A model generated the notes under the pieces. It saw only the letters and a program-made list of their open reading frames with translations. It did no database searches and had not been told where the DNA came from. Positions 19,093-28,526 of a DNA stretch of 64,000 nt are shown piece by piece. Both the position numbers and the translations under genes were made by a program. The DNA lies in contig NZ_CP019688.1 of assembly GCF_002287505.1 (NCBI RefSeq), positions 2,158,674-2,222,673 of the forward strand, given 5' to 3'. Each line of letters opens with the position of its first letter. Position 1 is the stretch's first letter. The DNA comes from Corynebacterium glaucum (GTDB lineage Bacteria; Actinomycetota; Actinomycetes; Mycobacteriales; Mycobacteriaceae).

Positions 19093-20001
19093 TTAGCAGA
19101 TTGGCAGCTTTAGACGCAGGTCCTTCGCGTCCTCACCGTTGACAAGCAACGAGTACGTGCCCAAGTCGCCCTGGGGCGCGATGAAGTATGCAGCAGGGTT
19201 CTGCCCCTCGAGCTCTACTGTCTCGATGGTGCAGCTGTCGTTGCCGTAGCGCTCCTTCTTTCCTGCAGGAATCGAGGCGTCGCGTTCCTCGACGGAGTCG
19301 AACAGGAAGACGCTCACGCCGTTATCTGGACCTGCGCAGCGGATCTTTGCGGATTCGTCCCCTTCGGTGGTGTGGGACCGGCACGTCATTCCCATGAACC
19401 CCGCGCCGCCGTCAGCGTCGGAAATAAGCTTGGGGAAGGCTTCCGCGAGCTCCGCATTCTGGCCCGTCCACTCTTCGGTGGTCTCTCGCTGCGTGAGCCA
19501 CCAGGTCAGCAGGCCCGCAATCAAAAGAAGAGCAACAGCACCAATGATCCACGGCAGCGGGTTGCGTCGCTTATCGACGCTGGCTGCAGTACTCACATCG
19601 GTGACCTGCCGAGACTCTGCCGCGGTGGGCACCCCAACGGCGGGGCGTGCGCGGGCGAACTCCTGGGTGGGGTACGAGTCATATCCGCGTCGCGCATTCG
19701 ACGAATCGGTGGCGGCACCAAAAGCAGTCACCGGTTGCTGCCTGGGCGCGATCTCCGTGGTTGCCAGTTGGCGGAGTGCATCGACGGTGATCTCTGGCGC
19801 GTAGGAGTCATCCAACCTGCGGTCGTAGATCGCCCGGCGGTCCGGATCGCCAAGCACGCGCTGCGCCACCCGGAGCTCGTCGAGGCCACCAGGGTTGTTA
19901 ATCAGCCCGGCACTGATGCGCTGCTCAATCTCGTATTCGATCGACTCCGCAGACTGGGAACGATCCAGACCGAGGGAGGAATAGAGGTTGTAATGCGGCA
20001 T
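19093..20001 (-). CDS. Membrane protein with degenerate J-domain and outer four-cysteine domain
   Basis: 302 residues. The N-terminal 65 residues resemble a DnaJ domain (YNLYSSLGLDRSQS ... DPDRRAIYDRRL) but lack the HPD tripeptide required to stimulate DnaK, so it is probably not an active cochaperone. A linker is followed by one membrane helix (PLPWIIGAVALLLIAGLLTW) and an outer domain with four cysteines in TCRS, IRCA, SCTI and a terminal PIC. That outer domain and the helix are clearly paralogous to the protein at 24257-25474. Start ATG at 20001 has AAAGGACC upstream. Role unknown; perhaps an envelope sensor. Confidence 0.72.
   Translation of the reverse strand: MPHYNLYSSLGLDRSQSAESIEYEIEQRISAGLINNPGGLDELRVAQRVLGDPDRRAIYDRRLDDSYAPEITVDALRQLATTEIAPRQQPVTAFGAATDSSNARRGYDSYPTQEFARARPAVGVPTAAESRQVTDVSTAASVDKRRNPLPWIIGAVALLLIAGLLTWWLTQRETTEEWTGQNAELAEAFPKLISDADGGAGFMGMTCRSHTTEGDESAKIRCAGPDNGVSVFLFDSVEERDASIPAGKKERYGNDSCTIETVELEGQNPAAYFIAPQGDLGTYSLLVNGEDAKDLRLKLPIC
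19569..19579 (+). repeat. Copy 4 of 11-mer GCTTATCGACG
   Basis: Exact copy inside the minus-strand gene at 19093-20001, read there as S-V-D-K-R in the linker before the membrane helix. Confidence 0.9.
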
Positions 20002-20046
20002 GGGGGCAGGTCCTTTTGAAATGGAGGCGAAACGCAGACGTGAAAA

Positions 20047-20470
20047 TTATGCCAAAGCGATACTGCAATCGCTGGTCAATAGGGGCGTTAGTGAAGGGCA
20101 CTGTCCTGGAACCGTGAAGTGCACCGGCAGGCTACTCGGGTGCTGCATGAGCACCTGCTGCGCTATCTGAAACTGAGTTTCCTCCCGGTTGCCGTAGTTC
20201 ACGATCGACTCCAGGATGAGGATGTTGCGGCCGTCGCAAGCTGGGTAAGAAGCGTCTTCGTACGCTTCCCACTGCTTTGTGCCGGTGGTGAGCTGGGTAG
20301 CGCCCATCTTCTCCAGCTTCTCGCGAGTATGACACTCGGTAGTAAGCGCCCCGTCTGGATCCCATCGCGCTCCAGCGGTTCCCAATCACTCCCGTTCCAG
20401 TAATTCTCGCTTACCTACGAATTGGGCTTCCCGATCCGAGCGAAGTTGACGCCTTTGTTGCCGCCGGCGA
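20047..20470 (-). pseudogene. Decayed gene between ptsG and the J-domain-like gene
   Basis: Protein-like sequence is split over frames. From the ptsG 3' end one frame reads FEVGRWFAGGNKGVNFARIG to a TAG, continues past it as ENYWNGSDWEPLERDG, and then a different frame gives 110 residues starting near RWDPDGALTTECHT and ending at 20047. That last frame has only a TTG start directly after a stop codon and contains five cysteines, as in an exported domain. The 5' part appears to have been lost to the ptsG gene. I cannot name the ancestor; a real small protein from the last frame cannot be excluded. Confidence 0.45.
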
Positions 20471-20479
20471 ACCAGCGGC

Positions 20480-22567
20480 CTACTTCGAAGCGCGGAGGAT
20501 GGGTGCGCCGGTGGCAACAGCGCCGTCCGGGTTCGGTTCTGCTACATCATCCACCGAGCCGAGCTTCTTCGTGTTCACCACAGTGGTGATCACGGTCGGG
20601 TTGGTGTTGGAGTCGACGATGCTGGCGAAGTCGACGTCGGCAAGCGGTGTGCCCGCCTCGATCTCCTGCTTGCGCTCCACGCGCGGGGTGAAGCCAGCGC
20701 CTTCGAGGGCGACGGTGTCGATGCCGATGTGCACGAGAATCTCCACGCCGTCGGCGGTCTTCATGCCGTAGGCGTGGCCTGTCTTCGCGACGGAGATGAC
20801 CTTGCCGGTCACCGGAGCGACCACTTGCGTGGTCTGGGTTCCGGGTGCGGGAAGCACGCCGACGGCCTTGCCGAGGGCACCCGAGGCGAACGCCGCGTCT
20901 TCGATCGCTTCCTGGGCGACAACCTCACCGGCGATGGGAGCGAGGATGTCGACGACCACGGGTGTGGCGTCGGCAGTCGCGGCTGTGGGGGCAGAGGTGA
21001 TCGGCTCGTCGCCGGGCTCCAGGGCGGTGACCTCGGCGGCGGCGTCGGAGTCGTCGTCAAGCGAAGCCCGAGCTGCGGCGGCGCGCGCGAGAGCTTCCTC
21101 CTTCTCCTCGGGGGTGCGGTAGTCCGTGATGAAGATGACGGCGAAGGCGGTGAAGAAGGCGACCGTGATGGCGATGATGTACACCCACGCCGGGTCGAAG
21201 ACCGGGATGGTGAACAGCGAAGTGAACACGAAAGCGTTCGTCTTCACGCCGCCGTACGGGGTGCCAAGGATGGCGATGGTAAGGCCGCCGGTGAAGCAGC
21301 CGACCAGCATGCGCGGGTAGATGCGCTTGTAACGCAGGTGGATGCCGTAGAGCGAAGGCTCGCTGATGCCGCCGAGGAGGCCGGCCGCGAGCGCCGAGCC
21401 TGAGGTCTGGCGCATGATCGGGTCCCGGTCTCGGAGCGAGATGGCGAGTACGGCGGCGGTGGCTCCGAAGCAGGCGAAGTTCCAGGCACCCATCGGGCCC
21501 TGGATGAAGTCGTATCCGAGGGTGTTGATGTTCACCAGCATCAGGGCGTTCAGCGGCCAGTGCAGACCCAGCGGCACCAGGAACGGATAAAGCATCGGGA
21601 TCAAGATGGCGAAGACGAACGGGGCGTTGCCGTTCAGCCACGCGAGACCGCCGCCGATCCAGGCGCCGAGGGCGTAGCCCAGCGGGCCGATGAGGAACGC
21701 GGTGAACGGGATCATGACCAGCAGGGTGAGGAACGGCACGAAAACCATGTGGACCGCGCTCGGGATGATCTTTTGCAGCCCCTTGTACACCGTGGCGGCG
21801 ACGGCAGCCATGATCAGCGGCACGAAGACATTGCCGCCGTACGGCGGCAGGTACATGGGCAGCCCCATCACCTGAACGGAGGCGACCTCCGAGCCCAGAA
21901 TCGGATTGTTGGTCACGGTCGCTTCCGGGTGGGTTGCGAGGTTGGTGAACTCCGGTGTGAAGAGCGCGAACATGATCGCGGCCGGCACCCAGCCGTCGAT
22001 GTTCAGCTTCTTGCCGGCGTTGTAGGCCACCATGACCGGAAGGAAGTAGAAGACGGAGCGCCACATGGCGTCTACGAACTGCCAGGTTGGGGTCTTAACT
22101 GTGGCCTGGAAGTCGACGAGCTTGAAGGCGTCCATAACCGCTGCGAACGCGATGATGAGCGAGGCACCGAGAAGGACCCCCAGGATCGGGCGGAACGAGT
22201 CGGAGAGGTACTCGAAGAACGCGTCGATCCACGGGACCTTGCCCTTGGCCTTGGCGCGCTGCTCCGCCTTGACGTCTTCGTTCGACTTCGTGCCGCGGTC
22301 TTGGAACTCGGGGAGGTTCTGGATCGCGTTGTAAACGGTCGCAACATCCCCGCCCACGATCACCTGGTAGTGCGCACCGCCTTGTGGCACCGCTCCCATG
22401 ACCTTCGGGTTGGCTTCGAGCCGGTCTTTGTCGGCGAGGGATGCATCGTTGAGTTCAAAACGAAGACGGGTGGCGCAGTGGGTAAGAGATTTGACGTTGC
22501 CGGCGCCGCCGACACCGTCGATGATGTCCGCGGCCTGCGAGTTCAGGTCCGCTTTAGTTGTTGCCAT
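20480..22567 (-). CDS. ptsG: PTS system glucose-type EIIBCA permease
   Basis: A 695-residue three-domain sugar permease that phosphorylates its substrate during uptake. EIIB is first, with the phosphocysteine in THCATRLRF (about residue 32); EIIC follows with about ten membrane helices and the signature GGISEPSLYG; EIIA is last, after an acidic/Ala linker, with the phospho-histidine in ILVHIGIDTV. Stretches such as PLGLHWPLNA and NTLGYDFIQGPMGAWNFACFG are characteristic of corynebacterial PtsG rather than PtsS or PtsF. Sugar specificity is inferred from that similarity. Confidence 0.85.
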   Translation of the reverse strand: MATTKADLNSQAADIIDGVGGAGNVKSLTHCATRLRFELNDASLADKDRLEANPKVMGAVPQGGAHYQVIVGGDVATVYNAIQNLPEFQDRGTKSNEDVKAEQRAKAKGKVPWIDAFFEYLSDSFRPILGVLLGASLIIAFAAVMDAFKLVDFQATVKTPTWQFVDAMWRSVFYFLPVMVAYNAGKKLNIDGWVPAAIMFALFTPEFTNLATHPEATVTNNPILGSEVASVQVMGLPMYLPPYGGNVFVPLIMAAVAATVYKGLQKIIPSAVHMVFVPFLTLLVMIPFTAFLIGPLGYALGAWIGGGLAWLNGNAPFVFAILIPMLYPFLVPLGLHWPLNALMLVNINTLGYDFIQGPMGAWNFACFGATAAVLAISLRDRDPIMRQTSGSALAAGLLGGISEPSLYGIHLRYKRIYPRMLVGCFTGGLTIAILGTPYGGVKTNAFVFTSLFTIPVFDPAWVYIIAITVAFFTAFAVIFITDYRTPEEKEEALARAAAARASLDDDSDAAAEVTALEPGDEPITSAPTAATADATPVVVDILAPIAGEVVAQEAIEDAAFASGALGKAVGVLPAPGTQTTQVVAPVTGKVISVAKTGHAYGMKTADGVEILVHIGIDTVALEGAGFTPRVERKQEIEAGTPLADVDFASIVDSNTNPTVITTVVNTKKLGSVDDVAEPNPDGAVATGAPILRASK

Positions 22568-22594
22568 GCGAGGTGTGCTCCTTGATCAAAGGAC

Positions 22595-22631
22595 GAAAAG
22601 ACCCGAACGCGTGGCTCACGCTGCTCGGGTC
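22595..22631 (-). terminator. Rho-independent terminator of lysS
   Basis: GACCCGA / TCGGGTC outer stem with inner GCGTG / CACGC stem, followed on the minus strand by TTTTC. Lies between lysS and ptsG, so ptsG is probably transcribed separately. Confidence 0.85.
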
Positions 22632-22685
22632 TGCATACCTCGAACCTTAGTAGCTTCTTAGCGGGATTCCGCTGCTTTCATGCAT

Positions 22686-24227
22686 CTAGTTCGCTTCCGG
22701 CTTGACCAGCGGGAACAGCACGGTTTCGCGGATGCCGAGGCCGGTCAGGGCCATGAGCAGGCGGTCGACGCCCATACCGGTGCCGGCGGTCGGCGGCATC
22801 CCCTGCTCCATCGCGGCGAGGAAGTTCTCATCCAGCACCATCGCCTCATCGTCGCCGTGCGCGGCGAGGCGCGCCTGGTCCTCGAAGCGCTCGCGCTGAA
22901 TCACCGGGTCGACGAGCTCGGAGTAGCCGGTGGCCAGCTCGAAGCCGCGAATGTAGAGGTCCCACTTCTCGGTAACACCGGGCTTCTCGCGGTGGTCGCG
23001 GGTCAAGGGCGAGGTCTCGACCGGGAAGTTGGTGACAAAGGTCGGCTCGTAGAGCTGGTCGGAGCAGAGGTGCTCCCAGATCTCTTCCACCAGTTTGCCG
23101 TGTAGCCAGCCTGCGTTTTCCGGCACGGGCAGGCCGATGGCCGCGGCGATTGTCTTGAGTTCTTCCACGGAAGACTCGACGGTCACCTCGGGCTGGCCCG
23201 GGAACTTACGCTGCAGAGCCTCGTTGAGCGAGGGGTACATTTCAAGGACCTTCCATTCGCCGGAAAGGTCGTACACGGTGCCGTCGGCAAGCGTGACCTG
23301 CTCTGTGCCGAACACCTCGCGGGCACAGAACTGGACGAGCCCCTTCATCATTTCGGCGCCGTCTTTGTAGGTGCCCCAAGCTTGGTAGGTCTCGAGCATG
23401 GTGAACTCCGGCGAGTGGGAGGAGTCGATGCCCTCGTTGCGGAAGTTCCGGTTGATTTCAAAGACGCGCTCAATGCCGCCGACAACGGCGCGCTTGAGGT
23501 AAAGCTCGGGCGCGATGCGCAGGTAGAGGTCGATGTCGAGCGCATTGGAGTGGGTAACAAACGGACGGGCCGCCGCACCACCGTGCAGGGTCTGGAGCAT
23601 CGGGGTTTCGATCTCGACGAAGTCCAGGCCAGTGAGGTACTTGCGCACCGCGGCGATGACCTTGATGCGGGTCATCGCGTTGTCGCGGGCGGCCTCACGC
23701 ATGATCAAGTCGGTGTAGCGGTGGCGGACCCGCTGCTCCTCGTTCATGTCGGCGAACGCGACCGGCAGCGGGCGCAGGGCCTTCGAGGCCATTTGCCACT
23801 CGGTGGCCTGGACGGAGAGCTCGCCGCGGCGCGAGGCGATCACGCGGCCGGTCACGGAGACGATGTCACCGAGGTCGGTGTCGGCCTTCCAGCTTGCGAG
23901 CTGCTCCTCGCCGACCTCCGCGAGAGAGACCATGACCTGCAGCTGCGTCCCGTCGCCTTCCTGCAAGGTGGCGAAGCAGAGCTTGCCGGTATTGCGCTGG
24001 AACATGATGCGGCCCGTGACGGAGACGACATCTTGGGTTTCCTCGCCAGCTTCCAGCGTGCCGTCGTACTTCTGGCGCAGGTCGTGCAGCGAGGTAGTGC
24101 GCTTGACCTCGGCGGGGTAGGCACCGCGGCCGTCGCTGATCAGCTTCTCGCGCTTCGCGCGGCGGATCTGCTGCTGCTCCGAAAGGTCGTGCGTCTGGGA
24201 AGTCTGCTGGGCCTGCTGGTTAGTCAC
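22686..24227 (-). CDS. lysS: Lysyl-tRNA synthetase (class II)
   Basis: Charges tRNA-Lys. Shows the OB-fold anticodon domain ([19 protein letters not shown]), class II motif 2 ([21 protein letters not shown]) and motif 3 ([13 protein letters not shown]). GTG at 24227 gives 513 residues starting [11 protein letters not shown]; an upstream start would run into the neighbouring gene. The ribosome binding site is weak. Confidence 0.95.
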   Translation of the reverse strand: MTNQQAQQTSQTHDLSEQQQIRRAKREKLISDGRGAYPAEVKRTTSLHDLRQKYDGTLEAGEETQDVVSVTGRIMFQRNTGKLCFATLQEGDGTQLQVMVSLAEVGEEQLASWKADTDLGDIVSVTGRVIASRRGELSVQATEWQMASKALRPLPVAFADMNEEQRVRHRYTDLIMREAARDNAMTRIKVIAAVRKYLTGLDFVEIETPMLQTLHGGAAARPFVTHSNALDIDLYLRIAPELYLKRAVVGGIERVFEINRNFRNEGIDSSHSPEFTMLETYQAWGTYKDGAEMMKGLVQFCAREVFGTEQVTLADGTVYDLSGEWKVLEMYPSLNEALQRKFPGQPEVTVESSVEELKTIAAAIGLPVPENAGWLHGKLVEEIWEHLCSDQLYEPTFVTNFPVETSPLTRDHREKPGVTEKWDLYIRGFELATGYSELVDPVIQRERFEDQARLAAHGDDEAMVLDENFLAAMEQGMPPTAGTGMGVDRLLMALTGLGIRETVLFPLVKPEAN

Positions 24228-24256
24228 GCCAGCTAATGGTAGTCGGTGGGTGCGCG

Positions 24257-25474
24257 TTATTCGCACAGAGGCAGTTCGAGGCGCTTCGTCTCTGCGTCGG
24301 CACCGTTCACGATGAACAAGTACTCGGTGTTGTCGCGCGGGGCCATCGCGTACGCAGGCGGATCGGTGTCCGGGATCTCAAAATCGTTGATCATGCACGC
24401 TCCGCTGCCCAGCACCGTTGCATCGTCAACGCCGGGCACGACACCATTGCGCTCGCGCTCGTTGGCGTACTTGATCACGGTCACACCGAGGCTTTCGTCG
24501 GCGCAGCGGATCTTTCCGTCCTGCCCAGGGTCGGTGGCCGCGGACTCGCAGGTCAAGCCCTGCCAGCCATACTGCCCAGACTTCTTTGCGACGATCTGCG
24601 GGTAGGCCTCATGGATCTGGGCCTCGGCCTCGTTCCACTCCTGGCCGCGGTTGGTGAACCACCACGCGCCGATGAGAGCCACAAGTGCGAGCGCGAGAGC
24701 ACCAATGATCCACGGCCACGGGTTGCGGGCCGTTGTCGTTTGCGTGGCGACGGGCGCGACCTGGCTGGCCTGGTACGGATCCGCCTCGCGGCGGTAGACC
24801 TCGCCCGGGCCCGGCGCGACACCCGAGCCGGCGATCGCGCGCAGGTAGCCCACCGCGGTGGCGTGGCGGGCGGCGGCCCCCTCGTCGACCGGCTTACCGG
24901 TGACCTCGGCAATGACCCTCCAGAAGTCGTGCAGGATGTCTTCCGCGGAGGAGTGCTCGGTGGTCGGCCCAACCAGACCGAGCTTCACCGGGGCTTTCGC
25001 AAACGCGTGCTGCACCAGCATCTGCTCGGTGTTCACGGAACGTGCGAGGAAGTTCGAGTGGCCGGCGGCGATGTAGGCGTCGACGGCCGCGGCCGCGCTT
25101 TCCAGCAGCTCACCCGCCCACGCGTCCGAGACTGTCTCCCCCGCCTCGCGCTTTTCGGCGATCAGCCCAGACAGCGGGGTGCCGGTGGGTGCGTCGCGGA
25201 GGATGAACGGGCGGCCGTCGTCAAGCTTTCCTGCGAGTCGCGGGCGGAACACCCCTGGGTGGGCGATGTCGTTGAGCTGGGAGTTGAGCGCGTCGGTGTC
25301 GGCTGCGGCGGTGAACGGGGCGTCGAAAAGCTCGATCTGCACCCCGACCCCCTCGTCGGTTTTGCCTTCGAAAAGGGTGGACGCGGCGGTGCGGCCGGTC
25401 TGGCGCGCCCCGTCGCCGACTAAGGCGATGCCGTAGCGTTCGTTGAGGACACCGGTGATAACGGGCTCAGACAT
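24257..25474 (-). CDS. Pseudokinase-like membrane protein with outer four-cysteine domain
   Basis: 405 residues in three parts. The N-terminal 200 residues look like a serine/threonine kinase fold ([13 protein letters not shown]..., [32 protein letters not shown]) but the catalytic HRD and DFG motifs are missing, so it is likely a pseudokinase. Then comes a linker and one membrane helix ([20 protein letters not shown]). The outer domain has four cysteines in TCES, IRCA, ACMI and the terminal PLC. Helix and outer domain are paralogous to the J-domain-like protein at 19093-20001. A signalling role at the envelope is inferred. Confidence 0.72.
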   Translation of the reverse strand: MSEPVITGVLNERYGIALVGDGARQTGRTAASTLFEGKTDEGVGVQIELFDAPFTAAADTDALNSQLNDIAHPGVFRPRLAGKLDDGRPFILRDAPTGTPLSGLIAEKREAGETVSDAWAGELLESAAAAVDAYIAAGHSNFLARSVNTEQMLVQHAFAKAPVKLGLVGPTTEHSSAEDILHDFWRVIAEVTGKPVDEGAAARHATAVGYLRAIAGSGVAPGPGEVYRREADPYQASQVAPVATQTTTARNPWPWIIGALALALVALIGAWWFTNRGQEWNEAEAQIHEAYPQIVAKKSGQYGWQGLTCESAATDPGQDGKIRCADESLGVTVIKYANERERNGVVPGVDDATVLGSGACMINDFEIPDTDPPAYAMAPRDNTEYLFIVNGADAETKRLELPLCE

Positions 25475-25497
25475 GGGTGCGAGTGTAGCGCAGCAGC

Positions 25498-26313
25498 TTA
25501 GGAGTTCTCGGGTGAAGCTTCGATGTGTTTGAATCCGACACCCAGCGGTAGCCCGACGTTATCGAGCAGGTGGACCCCGCCGAGATCGACCGCTGCGAGC
25601 AGGCGCGCGTCACCGGTTTCCGGGGCGGGGCGGAAGGCTAGATCGCGCAGCGCGAGGTACGCGGGTGTCAAGCCGGCGGCTTCGAGGACGCCCCGGGCGG
25701 TATCGAGGACGACCTTTTCGCCGTGCTCCGCGGCGTGGGCCCCCGCGGTAAGCGCGGCGGAAAGTGCAAGGGCTGCGTCGCGCTGGGCTTCGGGAACGTC
25801 AGCGTTGCGCAACGAGATAGCGATACCGTCCGGCATGCGCACCGTGGGCACCGAGTGGAGTTTGACCTTCATGCGCAGGCTAGTTACCGCGAGCTGGGTT
25901 GCGACGAGGAGCTCGAAGTCCTTCTCCCCCATCACCAGGTCCGTGGCGTGGGTGAGGTTGGCAGCCGCGATGATGCGGGCGGTGTCGTGGGCGATGGAGT
26001 CAGCGTCTTCGAGGTGGTCAAGACCGGTGTGAATGCGGGCGGTGGTGGCGAGCTTGCCGTGGAAGACGACATCGACGCCTTCGCGGGCGAAGTCTTCGGG
26101 CACCGGTTCGCCGGGCGCGCCCTGGTAGATGACGAAGACGTAGGCGCCGAGCAGCGATTTCGCGGCGCGGATGAGGGAGATGTGACCAGCGTGGATGCCA
26201 GTCGTCAGCGGCACGACCACGATCGACTTGCCCACCTTGCGAAACGCGCGACCGTACTGCGCCAGGTGCGCCTCGTCGGTCACAACCACAGCTTGGCCGG
26301 GTTCAAATGCCAT
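25498..26313 (-). CDS. panC: Pantoate--beta-alanine ligase-like protein
   Basis: PanC joins pantoate to beta-alanine with ATP to make pantothenate. In 271 residues, GIHAGHISLIRAAK holds the HxGH ATP-binding motif, GEKDFELL the second ATP/pantoate motif, and MPDGIAISLRN replaces the usual REPDGLALSSRN. The first motif reads TTGIHAGH rather than MGALHxGH and the KMSKS-like region is altered, so the protein is divergent; activity should be regarded as likely but not certain. It sits at the panC position known from mycobacteria, directly downstream of a Rossmann-type gene. Confidence 0.75.
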   Translation of the reverse strand: MAFEPGQAVVVTDEAHLAQYGRAFRKVGKSIVVVPLTTGIHAGHISLIRAAKSLLGAYVFVIYQGAPGEPVPEDFAREGVDVVFHGKLATTARIHTGLDHLEDADSIAHDTARIIAAANLTHATDLVMGEKDFELLVATQLAVTSLRMKVKLHSVPTVRMPDGIAISLRNADVPEAQRDAALALSAALTAGAHAAEHGEKVVLDTARGVLEAAGLTPAYLALRDLAFRPAPETGDARLLAAVDLGGVHLLDNVGLPLGVGFKHIEASPENS

Positions 26314-26319
26314 CTCGGA

Positions 26320-27024
26320 CTAGCTCCCTTCGTACTTGGAAAACGCCCACAGCTCCACATCGGTGGAGCGGTTCTGCTCCGCTTGACGACGCTGCACGTC
26401 GACGAACAGACGACGGATTCCCGGATCCTCGATCGCGCCAAAGAGCCAGTCCAGCTCCTGCGGCGTCATCGTCGTTTCCGCCGACCCGGATTGCGCAGAG
26501 AAGAACTCGGCCTGCATGGCATCGACGTCCGGGAGTGCGGACCTAATCAGGTCGTACGCGTCGAAGCGCAGTGTGCTTTCGAGTGCGCGCAGCCGCTGGG
26601 CAGCGCCGAGGAGGCCGCGGTCGGCATCGTTGACGGGTACGCTTGTGCCGCCGATCTCGGAGACGAGCAAACCGATGACGGTTTCGCCCAGCTCGTCGGC
26701 GGCCGAGGTAACCCACACATCCGCGAAGAGGTTGTGCGCGCACATGACGATGGCGTGGGCGGTTTCGACATCGTCAAGCAACTGCGGCCCGTGTGTGAGC
26801 GCGGTGTGCAGGAACATCTGTTGCGGGCGTGCGAAAGGGCTGAGGCGCTCGGCAGCCCACTCGACACCGTCCGTAACGCCGTCGAGCAGGACGAGGTCGA
26901 CCTGCTGGATGGCGCCTGGGTCCTCGACCGGATCGATCGGGTAAACGGAGTGGCCGGCTTGCTCGAGTTTCAGCGCGAGCGGTGTCTCCCCAAACACCGC
27001 CCCTACGACGAGGCGTGGTGGCAC
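26320..27024 (-). CDS. Rossmann-like protein of the Rv3603c type (DUF2520-like)
   Basis: 234 residues. The start GTG at 27024 is preferred because it lies five bases after the upstream stop and leads directly into PPRLVVGAVFGETPLALKLEQAGH, a nucleotide-binding beta-alpha-beta start; earlier starts would overlap the upstream gene by about 90 bases. The C-terminal half is helical, as in proteins of the ketopantoate reductase-like superfamily. Conserved position between panC and a DUF6779-like gene. A role in pantothenate metabolism is suggested by context only. Confidence 0.7.
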   Translation of the reverse strand: MPPRLVVGAVFGETPLALKLEQAGHSVYPIDPVEDPGAIQQVDLVLLDGVTDGVEWAAERLSPFARPQQMFLHTALTHGPQLLDDVETAHAIVMCAHNLFADVWVTSAADELGETVIGLLVSEIGGTSVPVNDADRGLLGAAQRLRALESTLRFDAYDLIRSALPDVDAMQAEFFSAQSGSAETTMTPQELDWLFGAIEDPGIRRLFVDVQRRQAEQNRSTDVELWAFSKYEGS

Positions 27025-27028
27025 AGGC

Positions 27029-28048
27029 TTAAGCGCCTTCGTTCTGGCGTCGCGCGAGAAGGTCAGCGACCGAGAGCGCACTTGCACCCTGCTCGTCACG
27101 GCGGCGACGACCACCACCGCGGTGCCGGCCAGCGGAATCCTCGGCAGGTTGTGCCTCCGGCACCTGCTCAGGCTCCGGCGCTTCCTCGACGACCGGTTCG
27201 GGCTGGGGCTCAGGCTGGGGTTCGGGCTGGGGCTCAGGCTGTGGCTCGGGCTGCGATTCGGGCGCGGGCTCCGAAGCTACCGGCGTCGGCTCTACCACCT
27301 GTGCTGGCTCCTCGCTCGCCTCCGCCTGGTTCGCCTCCGCCTGGTTCGCGCGCTCGTTGATGATCTCGGACAGCGGGTTCGGCTGCTCACGCGCGGGCTG
27401 CTGGCCCAGGCGGCCTGCAATCGCGTCGGCTGACGGCGCACCCGCCGGGCGATCACGGCGCATGCTGACCGGCTCGCGCACAATGTCAATCTCCATGGTG
27501 TCTTCACTCGACTGCCACGGACGCGGTGGCTGGGTCGGCTCCGGGAACACCGGCGCCCCCGGCTCGCGGTTCAACCCGATCTCCTGAATGCGTCGCGCGC
27601 GCGCCTGCACAGCCGCCGGCTCGTACTCAAACACCGCGCCGCGCATCTCTTCAAGCTGGCTGCGCAGGGACTTGATCTCCTCCTGCAGCTCGCGCAGCAC
27701 CTGAAGGTCCTGTGAGTTCAACACCGGGGCCGGCTGCGGCTGCGTGGGGTGGGCACCGGCCTCGCGCGACTGCACCACGGCCTGTTCCAGCTGCGCGCGA
27801 GTGTTGGCCAGCTCGTATTCACGCTCATCAGCCGCTGTTCGGGCCGCGTCGCGGTCCCGGCGCGCACGATCGACCACGATGATGCCAGCAGCACCCGCCC
27901 ACAGCGCGAAGATCAACGAGATCTTCAGCGCGTTAGCCGAGTTGGTGAACAGCATGACCACGGTGCCGGTCACAGCGAAAACAAACGGGACGATCACCCA
28001 GATGTTCCCTCTGTCCTTGCTGGCTGCTCCGCGGCTTGGTTCAGTCAT
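27029..28048 (-). CDS. DUF6779-like membrane protein with acidic Pro-rich repeats
   Basis: 339 residues from ATG at 28048 (MTEPSRGAASKDRG). Two membrane helices lie within residues 15-60, followed by a coiled coil (RRDRDAARTAADEREYELAN ... LRELQEEIKSLRSQLEEM) and a long disordered tail with tandem PEPQ units (about bases 27190-27260). It ends ALSVADLLARRQ, a conserved C-terminal helix motif. Two direct 15-base DNA repeats encode NQAEANQAEA. Conserved neighbour of the fol genes in this group; function unknown, perhaps envelope-linked. Confidence 0.7.
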   Translation of the reverse strand: MTEPSRGAASKDRGNIWVIVPFVFAVTGTVVMLFTNSANALKISLIFALWAGAAGIIVVDRARRDRDAARTAADEREYELANTRAQLEQAVVQSREAGAHPTQPQPAPVLNSQDLQVLRELQEEIKSLRSQLEEMRGAVFEYEPAAVQARARRIQEIGLNREPGAPVFPEPTQPPRPWQSSEDTMEIDIVREPVSMRRDRPAGAPSADAIAGRLGQQPAREQPNPLSEIINERANQAEANQAEASEEPAQVVEPTPVASEPAPESQPEPQPEPQPEPQPEPQPEPVVEEAPEPEQVPEAQPAEDSAGRHRGGGRRRRDEQGASALSVADLLARRQNEGA

Positions 28049-28058
28049 GGGGCCAACC

Positions 28059-28526
28059 TTAGCTGGCACCTTCCCCATGAGCCGGTGGCGACACCTCGCA
28101 AGATCGCTCCAGTACCACCCCAGCCACAGCCAGCACCACTCCACCAAGGGCACCAGAGATTAACGACGGAAAGTCCTCCGCGGCAGCAACCACAATGTGC
28201 ATCCGAGGGACCACGTACACCAGAGCACCGATATATCCGCCGCCGCACAGGGCACCTGCCCAGGCACAGGCCTTGCCGAAGACCATGAAGTTCGCCACCA
28301 TCATGGGGTTGAGCTGACTGCGATCCAGCCCTACTTTGCCCTCTTCGCGGCGCTTGCGCACCATGTATGCGAGATAGAAGCAGACCGCGCCGAGGATCCA
28401 AAGGCTGAGCGGCACGACCAAGCTCAACGACTCAAGCGCGGCAAAGAACCGGCGCACTAAGATCCATCCGGCTGCGGCGGCAAAGGCCACTGCGCTGAAG
28501 AGACCGGCAATCGACGTGCGCGTCAC
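28059..28526 (-). CDS. DUF3180 membrane protein
   Basis: 155 residues with four membrane helices. GTG at 28526 is the start because it overlaps the folK stop (GTGA), giving TRTSIAGLFSAVAFAAAAGW as the first helix. This is the conserved DUF3180 gene found between folK and the DUF6779 gene in corynebacteria and mycobacteria. No catalytic motif; function unknown. Confidence 0.78.
   Translation of the reverse strand: MTRTSIAGLFSAVAFAAAAGWILVRRFFAALESLSLVVPLSLWILGAVCFYLAYMVRKRREEGKVGLDRSQLNPMMVANFMVFGKACAWAGALCGGGYIGALVYVVPRMHIVVAAAEDFPSLISGALGGVVLAVAGVVLERSCEVSPPAHGEGAS

Noticed and set aside
25723..27360. Open frame of about 545 codons opposite to panC and the Rossmann-like gene
   Set aside because: It spans two real genes on the other strand and ends in Ala/Pro low-complexity sequence from the PEPQ repeats.
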